DNA from: Chryseobacterium takakiae | Lineage (GTDB): Bacteria; Bacteroidota; Bacteroidia; Flavobacteriales; Weeksellaceae | NCBI RefSeq assembly: GCF_900129385.1 | Contig: NZ_FQVO01000002.1 | Coordinates: 248,001-312,000, forward strand | Length of the DNA stretch: 64,000 bases | Direction: 5' to 3' | Shown here: positions 8,691-15,029 of the stretch, one piece after another | Numbering within the stretch: position 1 is the stretch's first letter | How the letters are laid out: each line of letters begins with the position of its first letter | The notes under the pieces: model-generated | The model's database searches: none | What the model saw: only the letters and a program-made list of their open reading frames with translations | Told to the model about the DNA's origin: nothing | Translations under genes and position numbers: made by a program

Positions 8691-9224
8691 CTAATCAAAA
8701 CTCCGTGTAATGCGTTTTAAATTTTCAAAGTAAGCTTCTAACCATTGTCTATTGAAACTATCCAAGTTTATTTGCAAGAAAAAATTCTCTAGTGCCAATC
8801 CAATAAGTCCTTCCGCTTGTTGAAAATTAAGGTTTGAATTTGTATCTGTCAACCAAAGGCTAATGAAGTCTTTACCAATAATCTGGTTAGATTTCGTCAA
8901 GGTTTCTTGATAAATCAACTTGTTTGAGTTTATACGAAGTTGTCTATTGAACAATAAGTCTGTTTTGTGTTCCAACAAAATATTTATCAAATCTGAGTTG
9001 ATTGTCTTGGCTATTTTTTCTTTACCTGCAATTATTACAGACTGTGATAAATGAAATCTTAGAAGTCTGTCCACAAAAATATCTAAGTCAGAAAAATGAT
9101 GATAAAATGAGGATTTACTGATGCCCACTGCTTTCGCAAGTTGTTCAACTTTTAATCCTTTCTCTCCAAACTCAGAAAATGTCTCATAGCCTTTTAATAT
9201 CCATATTTCTTCTTTATCTGTCAT
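8691..9224 (-). CDS. TetR-family transcription regulator
   Basis: This 177-residue protein has an N-terminal helix-turn-helix (GLKVEQLAKAVGISKSSFYHHF, about residues 22-43) with the TetR signature of a tyrosine-rich recognition helix followed by a ligand-binding helical domain. The inducer is unknown. It is the first gene in cassette IV and the membrane protein gene follows, a common regulator-transporter style arrangement. Its upstream cassette end (GTTAGCATTTTAACG on the minus strand, 9250-9236) fits the far end of the cassette poorly. Confidence 0.85.
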   Translation of the reverse strand: MTDKEEIWILKGYETFSEFGEKGLKVEQLAKAVGISKSSFYHHFSDLDIFVDRLLRFHLSQSVIIAGKEKIAKTINSDLINILLEHKTDLLFNRQLRINSNKLIYQETLTKSNQIIGKDFISLWLTDTNSNLNFQQAEGLIGLALENFFLQINLDSFNRQWLEAYFENLKRITRSFD

Positions 9225-9235
9225 AAAGTGTCTGT

Positions 9236-9270
9236 CGTTAAAATGCTAACGGTTGTTACCTGCTGTATTT
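9236..9270. repeat. Compact cassette junction III/IV
   Basis: Plus strand: TGCTAAC ends at 9250, four bases (GGTT) follow, then GTTACCTGCTGTAT from 9255. This is the core pair of the longer junctions without the internal hairpin. It ends two bases before the stop codon of the 9272-9727 gene. Confidence 0.6.
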
Positions 9271-9271
9271 T

Positions 9272-9727
9272 TTATGCTGTCAGTTTAATTAACGTTTCTA
9301 CTCGCTCTTTTTCAATGTCAAAATTAAGTCTTTCGGTCTTATGAATTGGGCTGTCATATCCATAGATTGTAGTTTTTTCAAATGAACGAATGTCAAGAAC
9401 TCTGAACGTCTTTTTGAATATTTTCAATTCCATATTCCTTGTGTCTAATACACCAATTTGTTGAACAGTTCCTTTTAAAAACTTTCGTGTCCAAATTGGT
9501 ATTGCTAATAATTGTCCGTCTTTTTCCCATGCGGGAGGTCCACCACACCAATCGTTTATTTTTACTTTTTTCTTGTCCGAAGTCTCTAAAAAACATTGTC
9601 CACCGATTGGAGCTCCCATTGCAATTTCATTTAGGTCGTAATACACAACTTTATGATAATTGTCTGGCGAAACAAGTGTCTTGTAAGTGTTGTGAAAGTC
9701 CCAAGGATTTGGATAATTGTGTGTCAT
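9272..9727 (-). CDS. Hypothetical protein of cassette III
   Basis: The product has 151 residues starting at MTHNYPNPWDFHNTYKTLV. The open frame continues to 9820, but that upstream part is the palindromic junction read in frame, so the ATG at 9727 is the real start. The chain is rich in beta and aromatic residues (KVVYYDLNEIAMGAPIGG, WCGGPPAWEKDGQ) with no signal peptide or membrane helix. I do not recognise the family. It is the only gene in cassette III, whose ends match each other in 14 of 15 bases. Confidence 0.75.
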   Translation of the reverse strand: MTHNYPNPWDFHNTYKTLVSPDNYHKVVYYDLNEIAMGAPIGGQCFLETSDKKKVKINDWCGGPPAWEKDGQLLAIPIWTRKFLKGTVQQIGVLDTRNMELKIFKKTFRVLDIRSFEKTTIYGYDSPIHKTERLNFDIEKERVETLIKLTA

Positions 9728-9740
9728 TTGTGTTGTAGTG

Positions 9741-9890
9741 TTAATATAGCAGGTAACGGTTCGGATATTGCCGAAGGCGGGGATTTTTGCTTCCAGCTCA
9801 ATAAAAGTACCATAGTTCAAATATAGTAAAAAAGTTCAATAGAATTACTTCAGCCCTGCTTTTGGCAATACCTTGTTAGCAGAAGTTGTT
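9741..9890. repeat. Palindromic cassette junction II/III (attC-like)
   Basis: Plus strand: TATAGCAGGTAAC ends at 9757 and GTTAGCAGAAGTTG starts at 9875, with 117 bp between. Inner arms TTGCCGAAGGCGGGGA (9768-9783) and CCCTGCTTTTGGCAA (9854-9868) are shared almost exactly with junction V/VI, while the 70-bp centre is unrelated. Confidence 0.7.
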
Positions 9891-10598
9891 TTATCTCAAT
9901 AAAATGAATTTCAGTAAGTAAGAAATAAGCAGTAATACAATCAAATAGGTTGCGTTTCCAAAAAGATATACAAGGATTGATTTGAGGTAATTTATAGGTT
10001 TTGTTTCTCCAAAAAATTGCCCAATCGCCCAAACGATATAAACGAAATAAATAATTATTCCAACGGTTGCAATAAATTCACTTTTGAAGATATTCGCAAT
10101 AAAAATAAAAAGTCCAAGTATTAAAAGTGCTTCTCCTAGAACATAAGACAGAAGAACTAGTATTTCGTAGATATTATATTTGAATTTTTTGAAGAATAGC
10201 TTTATCCAAAAAGCAATAAAAATTCCCATTATTAATTGAGCATATCCAATATTTTTATTTGTCCATTCTCCAATTTCTTTAGATCTCACTTTTCCTTTTA
10301 ATTCTTCAATAGAGTTAATATTGAAAAATTCTATCTTGAGGTGAAAAAATTGAATGATTAAAGAGAAAATAACCGCTGAAACAAGTAGAAAAAATACAGG
10401 TTTAACATATTTATCTCTATTTTCAAATAGAAATTCGCGAATAGTTTTTCCTGGTTTTATCAAAAGATTTTTTATTGTTATGAATATTCCTTTGTCAAAG
10501 TGTAAGAAATGTTGAATCTCGTGAGTTATATAAAGGTGGTCAATTCTTTTTAATTTTGATTTCGGTTTATCTAAATTTTCCTCCAGTTTTTGTTCCAT
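9891..10598 (-). CDS. DUF3667-like membrane protein
   Basis: This 235-residue protein begins with a soluble part (RIDHLYITHEIQHFLHFDKGIF) followed by IKPGKTIREFLFENRDKYVKP, the motif typical of DUF3667 proteins in Bacteroidota, and then four to five membrane helices. It lacks the usual N-terminal zinc-ribbon cysteines of longer family members. The function is unknown. It is the only gene in cassette II; the cassette ends at 10640 and 9875 match in 14 of 15 bases. Confidence 0.8.
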   Translation of the reverse strand: MEQKLEENLDKPKSKLKRIDHLYITHEIQHFLHFDKGIFITIKNLLIKPGKTIREFLFENRDKYVKPVFFLLVSAVIFSLIIQFFHLKIEFFNINSIEELKGKVRSKEIGEWTNKNIGYAQLIMGIFIAFWIKLFFKKFKYNIYEILVLLSYVLGEALLILGLFIFIANIFKSEFIATVGIIIYFVYIVWAIGQFFGETKPINYLKSILVYLFGNATYLIVLLLISYLLKFILLR

Positions 10599-10620
10599 TT
10601 AAGTTTAATATGAAATTTTT

Positions 10621-10655
10621 GTTATACAATTTCTGCTAACGATGTTGGCGATAGT
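10621..10655. repeat. Compact cassette junction I/II
   Basis: Plus strand: TTTCTGCTAAC ends at 10640, then GAT, then GTTGGCGATAGTTTA from 10644. Two opposed core sites sit three bases apart without an internal stem. The junction abuts the stop codon at 10656. Confidence 0.6.
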
Positions 10656-11309
10656 TTATGTTTCGGTAATGTTTGGTTTAGCACTGTTTCTTTCAATACC
10701 ATCAAGAATAAGGGTAAGTATTGCATCTGATGTCTTGATGTCCGCAAAGTTCATTGACAGTAATATTTTCAGTTTGCTTTTTAAATGATTGTCAGGAATT
10801 TGGTCTGCAAGAGTTAATGCTTCTTCAAATTTTCTGTCAGCCCTAAGCTTGTCAAAAAATTCTGTCATTAGTTCTCTTGCTTTATTAGATTGTACAAAAA
10901 ACAAAGCGGCAACTGCGTCAATAATTGTCCCTGAAATAATACTTATGACTGGCTTATACAATGAGCTTTCCTTTTGAAAAGTCAAAATGCCGATTACGAT
11001 AATTACAAAACCGATTGATGCAAATATTAAACTAAACCAAAAGCTAATTTTTGATTGTGCCAATCCTTGTGAATGATATTGTCTTAGAAGTGCGTATTTT
11101 TTATCGTCTAAGTTTGTAGAGGTGTCTTTTGATGGTAGTTGCAGAAGGATTTTTTCTGTCTCTTGGTCTACATTACTTCCAAAATCTAAAAAGATTTTTC
11201 CAAAACGAACTTTTCCTCGTCTCAAGAAGACGAGAATAGAAATTATTGTCGCCAATATTGAGATTATGAGGACAATAATGTTAGTGAAATTGTCAAGTGG
11301 TGAGTTCAT
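10656..11309 (-). CDS. Membrane protein with TRADD-N-associated-like helices
   Basis: The 217-residue protein has an N-terminal membrane helix (about residues 10-30), a charged linker, and a helical hairpin (FWFSLIFASIGFVIIVIGIL and PVISIISGTIIDAVAALFF) followed by QSNKARELMTEFFDKLRADRK and a helical tail. The hairpin plus DKLR segment resembles the two-helix membrane domain found next to TRADD-N domains in bacterial conflict proteins; this is from memory and unverified. If right, it could be a defence-linked membrane effector or sensor. It is the cassette nearest the recombinase, the position expected for best expression. Confidence 0.7.
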   Translation of the reverse strand: MNSPLDNFTNIIVLIISILATIISILVFLRRGKVRFGKIFLDFGSNVDQETEKILLQLPSKDTSTNLDDKKYALLRQYHSQGLAQSKISFWFSLIFASIGFVIIVIGILTFQKESSLYKPVISIISGTIIDAVAALFFVQSNKARELMTEFFDKLRADRKFEEALTLADQIPDNHLKSKLKILLSMNFADIKTSDAILTLILDGIERNSAKPNITET

Positions 11310-11330
11310 ATTGTTGTCATATTGAGGGTT

Positions 11331-11410
11331 GTTTTAAATTACCGCCAACATCCAAATTTACACAATGCGCCAATATGTACTATACACAATTGCGCTAATG
11401 TTGTTTTATT
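11331..11410. other. Candidate attI-like site beside recombinase
   Basis: The region holds the outer end of cassette I (ACCGCCAACA at 11341-11350) and two direct repeats: ACACAATGCGCCAAT at 11360-11374 and ACACAATTGCGCTAAT at 11384-11399, 24 bp apart. attI sites of classical integrons also pair a core site with direct repeats bound by the integrase. The next base run after the second repeat is GTTGTTTTATT. The role is inferred from position and layout only. Confidence 0.5.
11353..11360 (-). promoter_or_regulatory. Candidate cassette promoter (-7 box)
   Basis: On the minus strand this reads TAAATTTG, a match to the Bacteroidota -7 box TANNTTTG, about 44 bp ahead of the first cassette gene. 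No good -33 box lies at the usual spacing, so the call is weak. Confidence 0.3.
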
Positions 11411-11423
11411 TTTTAGTTATCTA

Positions 11424-11458
11424 TTTGCTAATCATAAAATTAAAATTTATTATATTTG
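11424..11458 (+). promoter_or_regulatory. Recombinase promoter
   Basis: TTTG at 11424-11427 and TATATTTG at 11451-11458 fit the -33 and -7 boxes (TTTG and TANNTTTG) with a 23-bp spacer, placing transcription start a few bases before the ATG at 11479. Confidence 0.5.
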
Positions 11459-11478
11459 GATAAACGCACAAACTTTAA

Positions 11479-12309
11479 ATGAATAAAAATTATGTAGAAG
11501 ATTTTGCTACGATATTGCGTCTTCAGCGGTATGCAAAAAGCAGTATTAAAACCTATACCTCTCATTTGTCTTATTTTTTAAAATTCTCCGCAAAGTTTCA
11601 ACCGGAAGAGATCACACAAAAGCAATTGGAAGATTTTATTATCTGGCTCGTTGAAAAGAAAAAAGTGGGATCATCTTATCAAAAAGCAATGATTTCCACG
11701 ATTGTGAAATTTTATCAGGAAATTTTTCATAGAAGAGTCAATTTAAAACATCTTTACCCTCATAGAAGTGAAACTAAATTACCAAAATTTTTAACTAAAA
11801 AGGAGGTGAAAAAGATTTTAGATTCTACTTCCAACATAAAGCATAAAGCTATTCTTACAACCATTTATTCTTGTGGTCTCAGATTAGGCGAATTATTAGA
11901 ACTTAAAATTTCCGATATTAAAACAGATCAGAATATTTTGATGATCAGACAGACAAAAGGAAATAAAGAAAGAGTAGTAATGATTTCTCCTAAACTTATT
12001 GATCTACTGAGAGATTATTACAGAGTTTATAACCCTAAAATATATTTGTTTGAAGGTAGAGGAAAAGAGAAGTATTCTCAGCGTAGCGTTCAACAGATTA
12101 TGAAGTCATCACTAAAAAAATCGGGTGTCAAATCTCCTGCATCCGTTCACACGTTGCGGCATTCTTATGCAACTCACCTTTTGGAGAGCGGGACAGATAT
12201 TAGAATTATTAAAGAACTTTTAGGACATAGTAATATAAAAACAACAGAAATTTACACCCACATTAATGTGGTAAGGTTTCAAATAAAAAGTCCGTTGGAT
12301 CTTTTATAA
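11479..12309 (+). CDS. Tyrosine recombinase, integron-integrase-like
   Basis: This 276-residue site-specific recombinase has a SAM-like N-terminal DNA-binding domain (residues 1-90) and a catalytic domain with Arg135, Lys160, His224, Arg227, His250 and the nucleophile Tyr259. The C-terminus ends IKSPLDLL, similar to the end of integron integrases (VRSPLDAL in IntI1). However, only 64 residues separate Lys160 from His224, so the extra helix-containing insertion of IntI proteins is absent, and overall size is XerC/D-like. It reads divergently from nine leftward genes with attC-like junctions and is the natural candidate for moving them. Confidence 0.85.
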   Translation: MNKNYVEDFATILRLQRYAKSSIKTYTSHLSYFLKFSAKFQPEEITQKQLEDFIIWLVEKKKVGSSYQKAMISTIVKFYQEIFHRRVNLKHLYPHRSETKLPKFLTKKEVKKILDSTSNIKHKAILTTIYSCGLRLGELLELKISDIKTDQNILMIRQTKGNKERVVMISPKLIDLLRDYYRVYNPKIYLFEGRGKEKYSQRSVQQIMKSSLKKSGVKSPASVHTLRHSYATHLLESGTDIRIIKELLGHSNIKTTEIYTHINVVRFQIKSPLDLL

Positions 12310-12311
12310 TA

Positions 12312-12345
12312 AAAAACTGCTTTGCTTTTAGCAAAACGGTTTAAT
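12312..12345. terminator. Hairpin between recombinase and groEL relic
   Basis: AAACTGCTTTGCT and AGCAAAACGGTTT pair around a short loop. The T run follows on the minus strand, so it probably was the terminator of the decayed groEL end to its right; it may also stop recombinase transcripts. Confidence 0.55.
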
Positions 12346-12368
12346 ATATTTATAGCATCAGTGATGAG

Positions 12369-12465
12369 TACATCACTCCTGGCATTCCTCCGCCCATTGG
12401 CATAGTCGGTTCATCTTTTTTCACTTCAGTGATCACACATTCTGTGGTTAATACCAACCGGATAG
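12369..12465 (-). pseudogene. groEL: Relic of the groEL 3' end
   Basis: About 95 bp match the last codons of groEL (17651-17745). The minus strand still encodes [14 protein letters not shown] followed by MPMGGGMPG, the conserved GroEL tail, with a few substitutions, and then loses similarity. No groEL sequence precedes it. It lies directly behind the recombinase, with a minus-strand terminator-like hairpin next to it. It is a leftover of a duplication or of recombination involving the groEL end. Confidence 0.8.
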
Positions 12466-12507
12466 GGAAGATTTAGGCTTGCCTTTAATGCATCACTTCA
12501 TAATTCC

Positions 12508-12897
12508 TTACGATTCGTCTTTTGTTTCATTTTTAAGCCGGTATTGCTTTCCCCATTCTGCCATTGCCAGCATAATTGGCGAAAGGCTCAGCCCAAAATC
12601 GGTGAGGGTATATTCAACTCTTGGCGGGATCTCTGCGTAAATTTTTCGGCTGATAATACCGTCTTGTTCCAGCTCCCGCAATTGAGAGGTAAGCATGGAT
12701 TGGGTTATTCCTGTTACACTGCGTCTCAGCTCACCAAATCTTGCAGGTGCTGTAAGATAGATGGCATTGATGAGAATTGATTTCCATTTTCCGCCCAACA
12801 CCTGCATCGTTGCCGCAACAGGACAGGAATTTTCATCAAAAATGAATTTTTTTTCTTGTATATCCTGTTGGTTTTCAGCTATAGTATTATTTTTCAT
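12508..12897 (-). CDS. HxlR-family transcription regulator
   Basis: The 129-residue protein has a winged-helix domain with the HxlR signature: a Cys in CPVAATMQVLGGKWKSILI, then PARFGELRRSVTGITQSMLTSQLRELEQDGII, and a wing with PPRVEYTLTDFG. Members often sense electrophiles or oxidants through the conserved Cys. It is divergent from the YCII-like gene, with about 98 bp between the starts, so it probably controls that gene and itself from the shared region. Confidence 0.9.
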   Translation of the reverse strand: MKNNTIAENQQDIQEKKFIFDENSCPVAATMQVLGGKWKSILINAIYLTAPARFGELRRSVTGITQSMLTSQLRELEQDGIISRKIYAEIPPRVEYTLTDFGLSLSPIMLAMAEWGKQYRLKNETKDES

Positions 12898-12995
12898 ACT
12901 TACATTTATTTATCGCCCTACTTGTGAAAATAAATTTAACATTTAATATTTGCAGTACTAAAATAAAAAAAGCAACAAAAAAAATTCAAATCAAA

Positions 12996-13343
12996 ATGGA
13001 AAAATTTATGTTTTTATTCAGAGGCGGGGAGACACACGTTCACAATGCAAATGACTCCAAAGAAACAGTGGAATACATTCAATCATGGACAACCTGGATG
13101 CAGGGTCTCGGCCAGAAAGGAATCCTTGCCGGAGGAGAACCTCTTCAAACTACGGGCAAACAGGTAAACGGAAAAGATAAAGTTGTTACAGACGGTCCCT
13201 TTATTGAGGCCAAAGAAATGGTTGGAGGATACCTTATCGTTAATGCAAATGACATTGATGAGGCTGTAGAGATTTCAAAAGGGTGTCCTATTTTTGAAGA
13301 GAATGGAAAAGTAGAAGTTCGCCCGATTCAGCAGCAAAATTAA
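12996..13343 (+). CDS. YCII/DGPF-domain protein
   Basis: This 115-residue cytoplasmic protein starts at the ATG at 12996 (MEKFMFLFRGGETHVH); an upstream in-frame ATG at 12924 would add a basic, low-complexity leader. The core motif DGPFIEAKEMVGGYLIVNA, with the Asp-Gly-Pro-Phe and Glu-x-Lys-Glu residues, is diagnostic of the YCII/DGPF family, small dimeric ferredoxin-fold proteins often linked to sigma factors or stress regulators. The enzymatic role is unknown. Here the partner is a divergent HxlR regulator. Confidence 0.85.
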   Translation: MEKFMFLFRGGETHVHNANDSKETVEYIQSWTTWMQGLGQKGILAGGEPLQTTGKQVNGKDKVVTDGPFIEAKEMVGGYLIVNANDIDEAVEISKGCPIFEENGKVEVRPIQQQN

Positions 13344-13381
13344 TTTTCGGCTTCAAAATTCAGAAGTTTACAAAATGAATG

Positions 13382-13424
13382 ACCATCTTTTCGCCATAAA
13401 GCGCAAAAGATGGTTTTTGTTTTA
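13382..13424 (+). terminator. Intrinsic terminator of the YCII-like gene
   Basis: ACCATCTTTT and AAAAGATGGT pair around a loop containing a second short GCG stem, followed by TTTTTGTTTT. Confidence 0.8.
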
Positions 13425-13520
13425 AGGCAGCACTTTTTATTTGCGAAGGGTACACGTTTTATACATTGCGAAATTCGGATATTTCTGGAATTAAACCGAA
13501 GTCCTTTAAATTATTTATAA

Positions 13521-13547
13521 AAAACCGCTCTGAAAATCAGAACGGTT
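13521..13547 (-). terminator. Intrinsic terminator of the 13582-14538 gene
   Basis: Same hairpin as behind groEL (AACCGTTCTGA with TCAGAGCGGTT on the minus strand), followed by a T run. Confidence 0.75.
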
Positions 13548-13581
13548 AGTAGTAATGTTAAAATGTTTCGGTAATACGCCG

Positions 13582-14538
13582 TTAAGCTTCTGTTTTCTTT
13601 GCCAGCATATTGATTGCATTTTTTTCTTCCGTATTCATTTTTTCTATGGCGGCATCAATCTGCTCAAAGGCTTCTTTCTTTTTTAAAAGCAATTCGTCTT
13701 TGATCGCAATAAGGTTAATATCTTCCCCCTGATCGCCTTTTATGGATTCAGGATTTAAGCCATTCGATCTTAATTGGGAGATACTGTTTTCAATTTCTGA
13801 AACAGAAGTTGAGAATTCATTTTCCAGATTTGTCCTGGAAACAATCAGATCTGTTCGCTGACATTCAAAACTTTTATGGATGGCCTGCGCAAATTCTTCA
13901 GTTTGAGATTCCTGGAGCTTTTCACTCTCCAAAGAAACACCTTTTGCACGATCCTCTATTTTTTTTACTTCTGCTGATATCTTTTTTACGGTTACCGATG
14001 GCAAATTGAGAGACATGTCCTTTTTCACCATTTTTATTTCCGGGATGGCGGTTATAATATCGGTCGTTTCAACTTTTATTTCAGGTATTTTTGTTTTAAT
14101 TTCCTGTTCTTCCATGGTAACTTCCGGTACTGAAGTTTTGATGTCTTTCCATTTTACAGTCCACCCTTCAATAACCGGATACTGTCCTGTTTTCTTGATG
14201 ACCATCTTCGTTACAGGTTTTTTAAATTTTATGGATTTCAATTTCATGGTAACCTGCGGTGTGTCGAATGATAGTTTTTTATCCTTCATGGTAATCTGCG
14301 GTATGCTGCATGAAAAGTCTTTCCGGACCATTTTAATATCAAAGTCCATATTTACGGTAGCTTCCGGATTGCTGGGATCCGGAGCGTCCTTCGCAATGTC
14401 CTGCGATCTTTTTTCTAAAGTTGTAAAGTCATTTTGATACTTTGTTGCAATACCATCAAATGCTGTCTGGTCAAAATTGCATTGAGAATAGGCAATGCAG
14501 CTCGTGAATAATGTAGTTGCGATCAATAAGTTTTTCAT
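13582..14538 (-). CDS. Secreted 14-residue-repeat protein, copy 2
   Basis: This 318-residue paralogue of the 4224-5180 product has the same signal peptide, the same 14-residue beta-type repeats (about residues 80-200) and the same charged C-terminal helix. Compared with copy 1, about fifteen substitutions fall in residues 25-78 and only a handful in the remaining 240. The similarity extends about 65 bp downstream and 150 bp upstream. The two copies are direct repeats enclosing the cassette block, so recombination between them could delete it. The function is unknown; the protein is probably periplasmic or surface-exposed. Confidence 0.8.
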   Translation of the reverse strand: MKNLLIATTLFTSCIAYSQCNFDQTAFDGIATKYQNDFTTLEKRSQDIAKDAPDPSNPEATVNMDFDIKMVRKDFSCSIPQITMKDKKLSFDTPQVTMKLKSIKFKKPVTKMVIKKTGQYPVIEGWTVKWKDIKTSVPEVTMEEQEIKTKIPEIKVETTDIITAIPEIKMVKKDMSLNLPSVTVKKISAEVKKIEDRAKGVSLESEKLQESQTEEFAQAIHKSFECQRTDLIVSRTNLENEFSTSVSEIENSISQLRSNGLNPESIKGDQGEDINLIAIKDELLLKKKEAFEQIDAAIEKMNTEEKNAINMLAKKTEA

Positions 14539-14702
14539 AGCTCTGATTTTTAGTTGTGCTTACTCTGTTTTCGGTTTTTAGCATCCCCGTTTTGTTTTTG
14601 TAAAATTAGAGCTGGTAGAAAAGTGAATCAATAACCCATTAGGGTACTATTTGCAGGGGGTTACGAGCAGATGTGTTTATGATGAAATACAGTTTCTATA
14701 TG

Positions 14703-14879
14703 CTATTTGGAAACCGTAATGGTAAGCTTGTTTTTCTTTTGCCGAATGTGTACCGTTTTGCCTTCCCCGAAACCCAGCGCATCAAGCCATTTCCCTCTAA
14801 GCCGGATTTCCGGGACGGTGATGAGGTGATGGCTGCTTTGCTGGTAACGTCTGTGAATTTTAATTTTTCTTGAATTCAT
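14703..14879 (-). CDS. SymE-like small protein
   Basis: A 58-residue frame begins MNSRKIKIHRRYQQSSHHLI and contains VPEIRLRGKWLDALGFGEGK, the SymE hallmark (P-E-I-R-L-K/R-G-K-W-L-E/D-x-x-G-F), followed by a beta-strand end QKKNKLTITVSK. SymE proteins have an AbrB-like fold; the E. coli member is an SOS-induced toxin controlled by an antisense RNA. Whether this one is toxic is unknown. A predicted plus-strand frame over the same bases is just its shadow. Two decayed relatives lie at 3963-4035 and about 5395-5440. Confidence 0.8.
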   Translation of the reverse strand: MNSRKIKIHRRYQQSSHHLITVPEIRLRGKWLDALGFGEGKTVHIRQKKNKLTITVSK

Positions 14880-15029
14880 CGTGGTGCTGTTTTTTGTTGT
14901 TTACCGGCTGTAAAGGCGGAAGCCCCGATCATTTCTGAACTTCCTGCCTGTACCAGCCAAGGTAATATATAGAATTTGTGTTTTTTTCAACGTTTTATTT
15001 ATTGAGCAAATATAAAATAATTTTTTGAT

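Noticed and set aside
9272..9820. Longer 182-residue version of the cassette III protein
   Set aside because: The extra 31 residues are the palindromic junction read in frame; the ATG at 9727 fits the cassette layout.
7491..11410. CRISPR array
   Set aside because: The repeats are few, irregularly spaced, palindromic and separated by genes; there are no regular spacers or cas genes.
7491..11410. Plain REP-type palindromes between genes
   Set aside because: Not fully excluded, but REPs would not explain why ends of the same unit match each other, nor the divergent recombinase.
13581..13582. Insertion sequence in the window
   Set aside because: No transposase gene or paired terminal inverted repeats with target duplications was found anywhere in the window; the coordinates given are nominal.
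4224..14538. Composite transposon formed by the two direct copies
   Set aside because: Neither copy encodes a transposase or has terminal inverted repeats; a segmental duplication explains the data.
14673..14873. 66-codon plus-strand frame
   Set aside because: It overlaps the SymE-like gene on the other strand, which has a recognisable motif; the plus-strand product has none.
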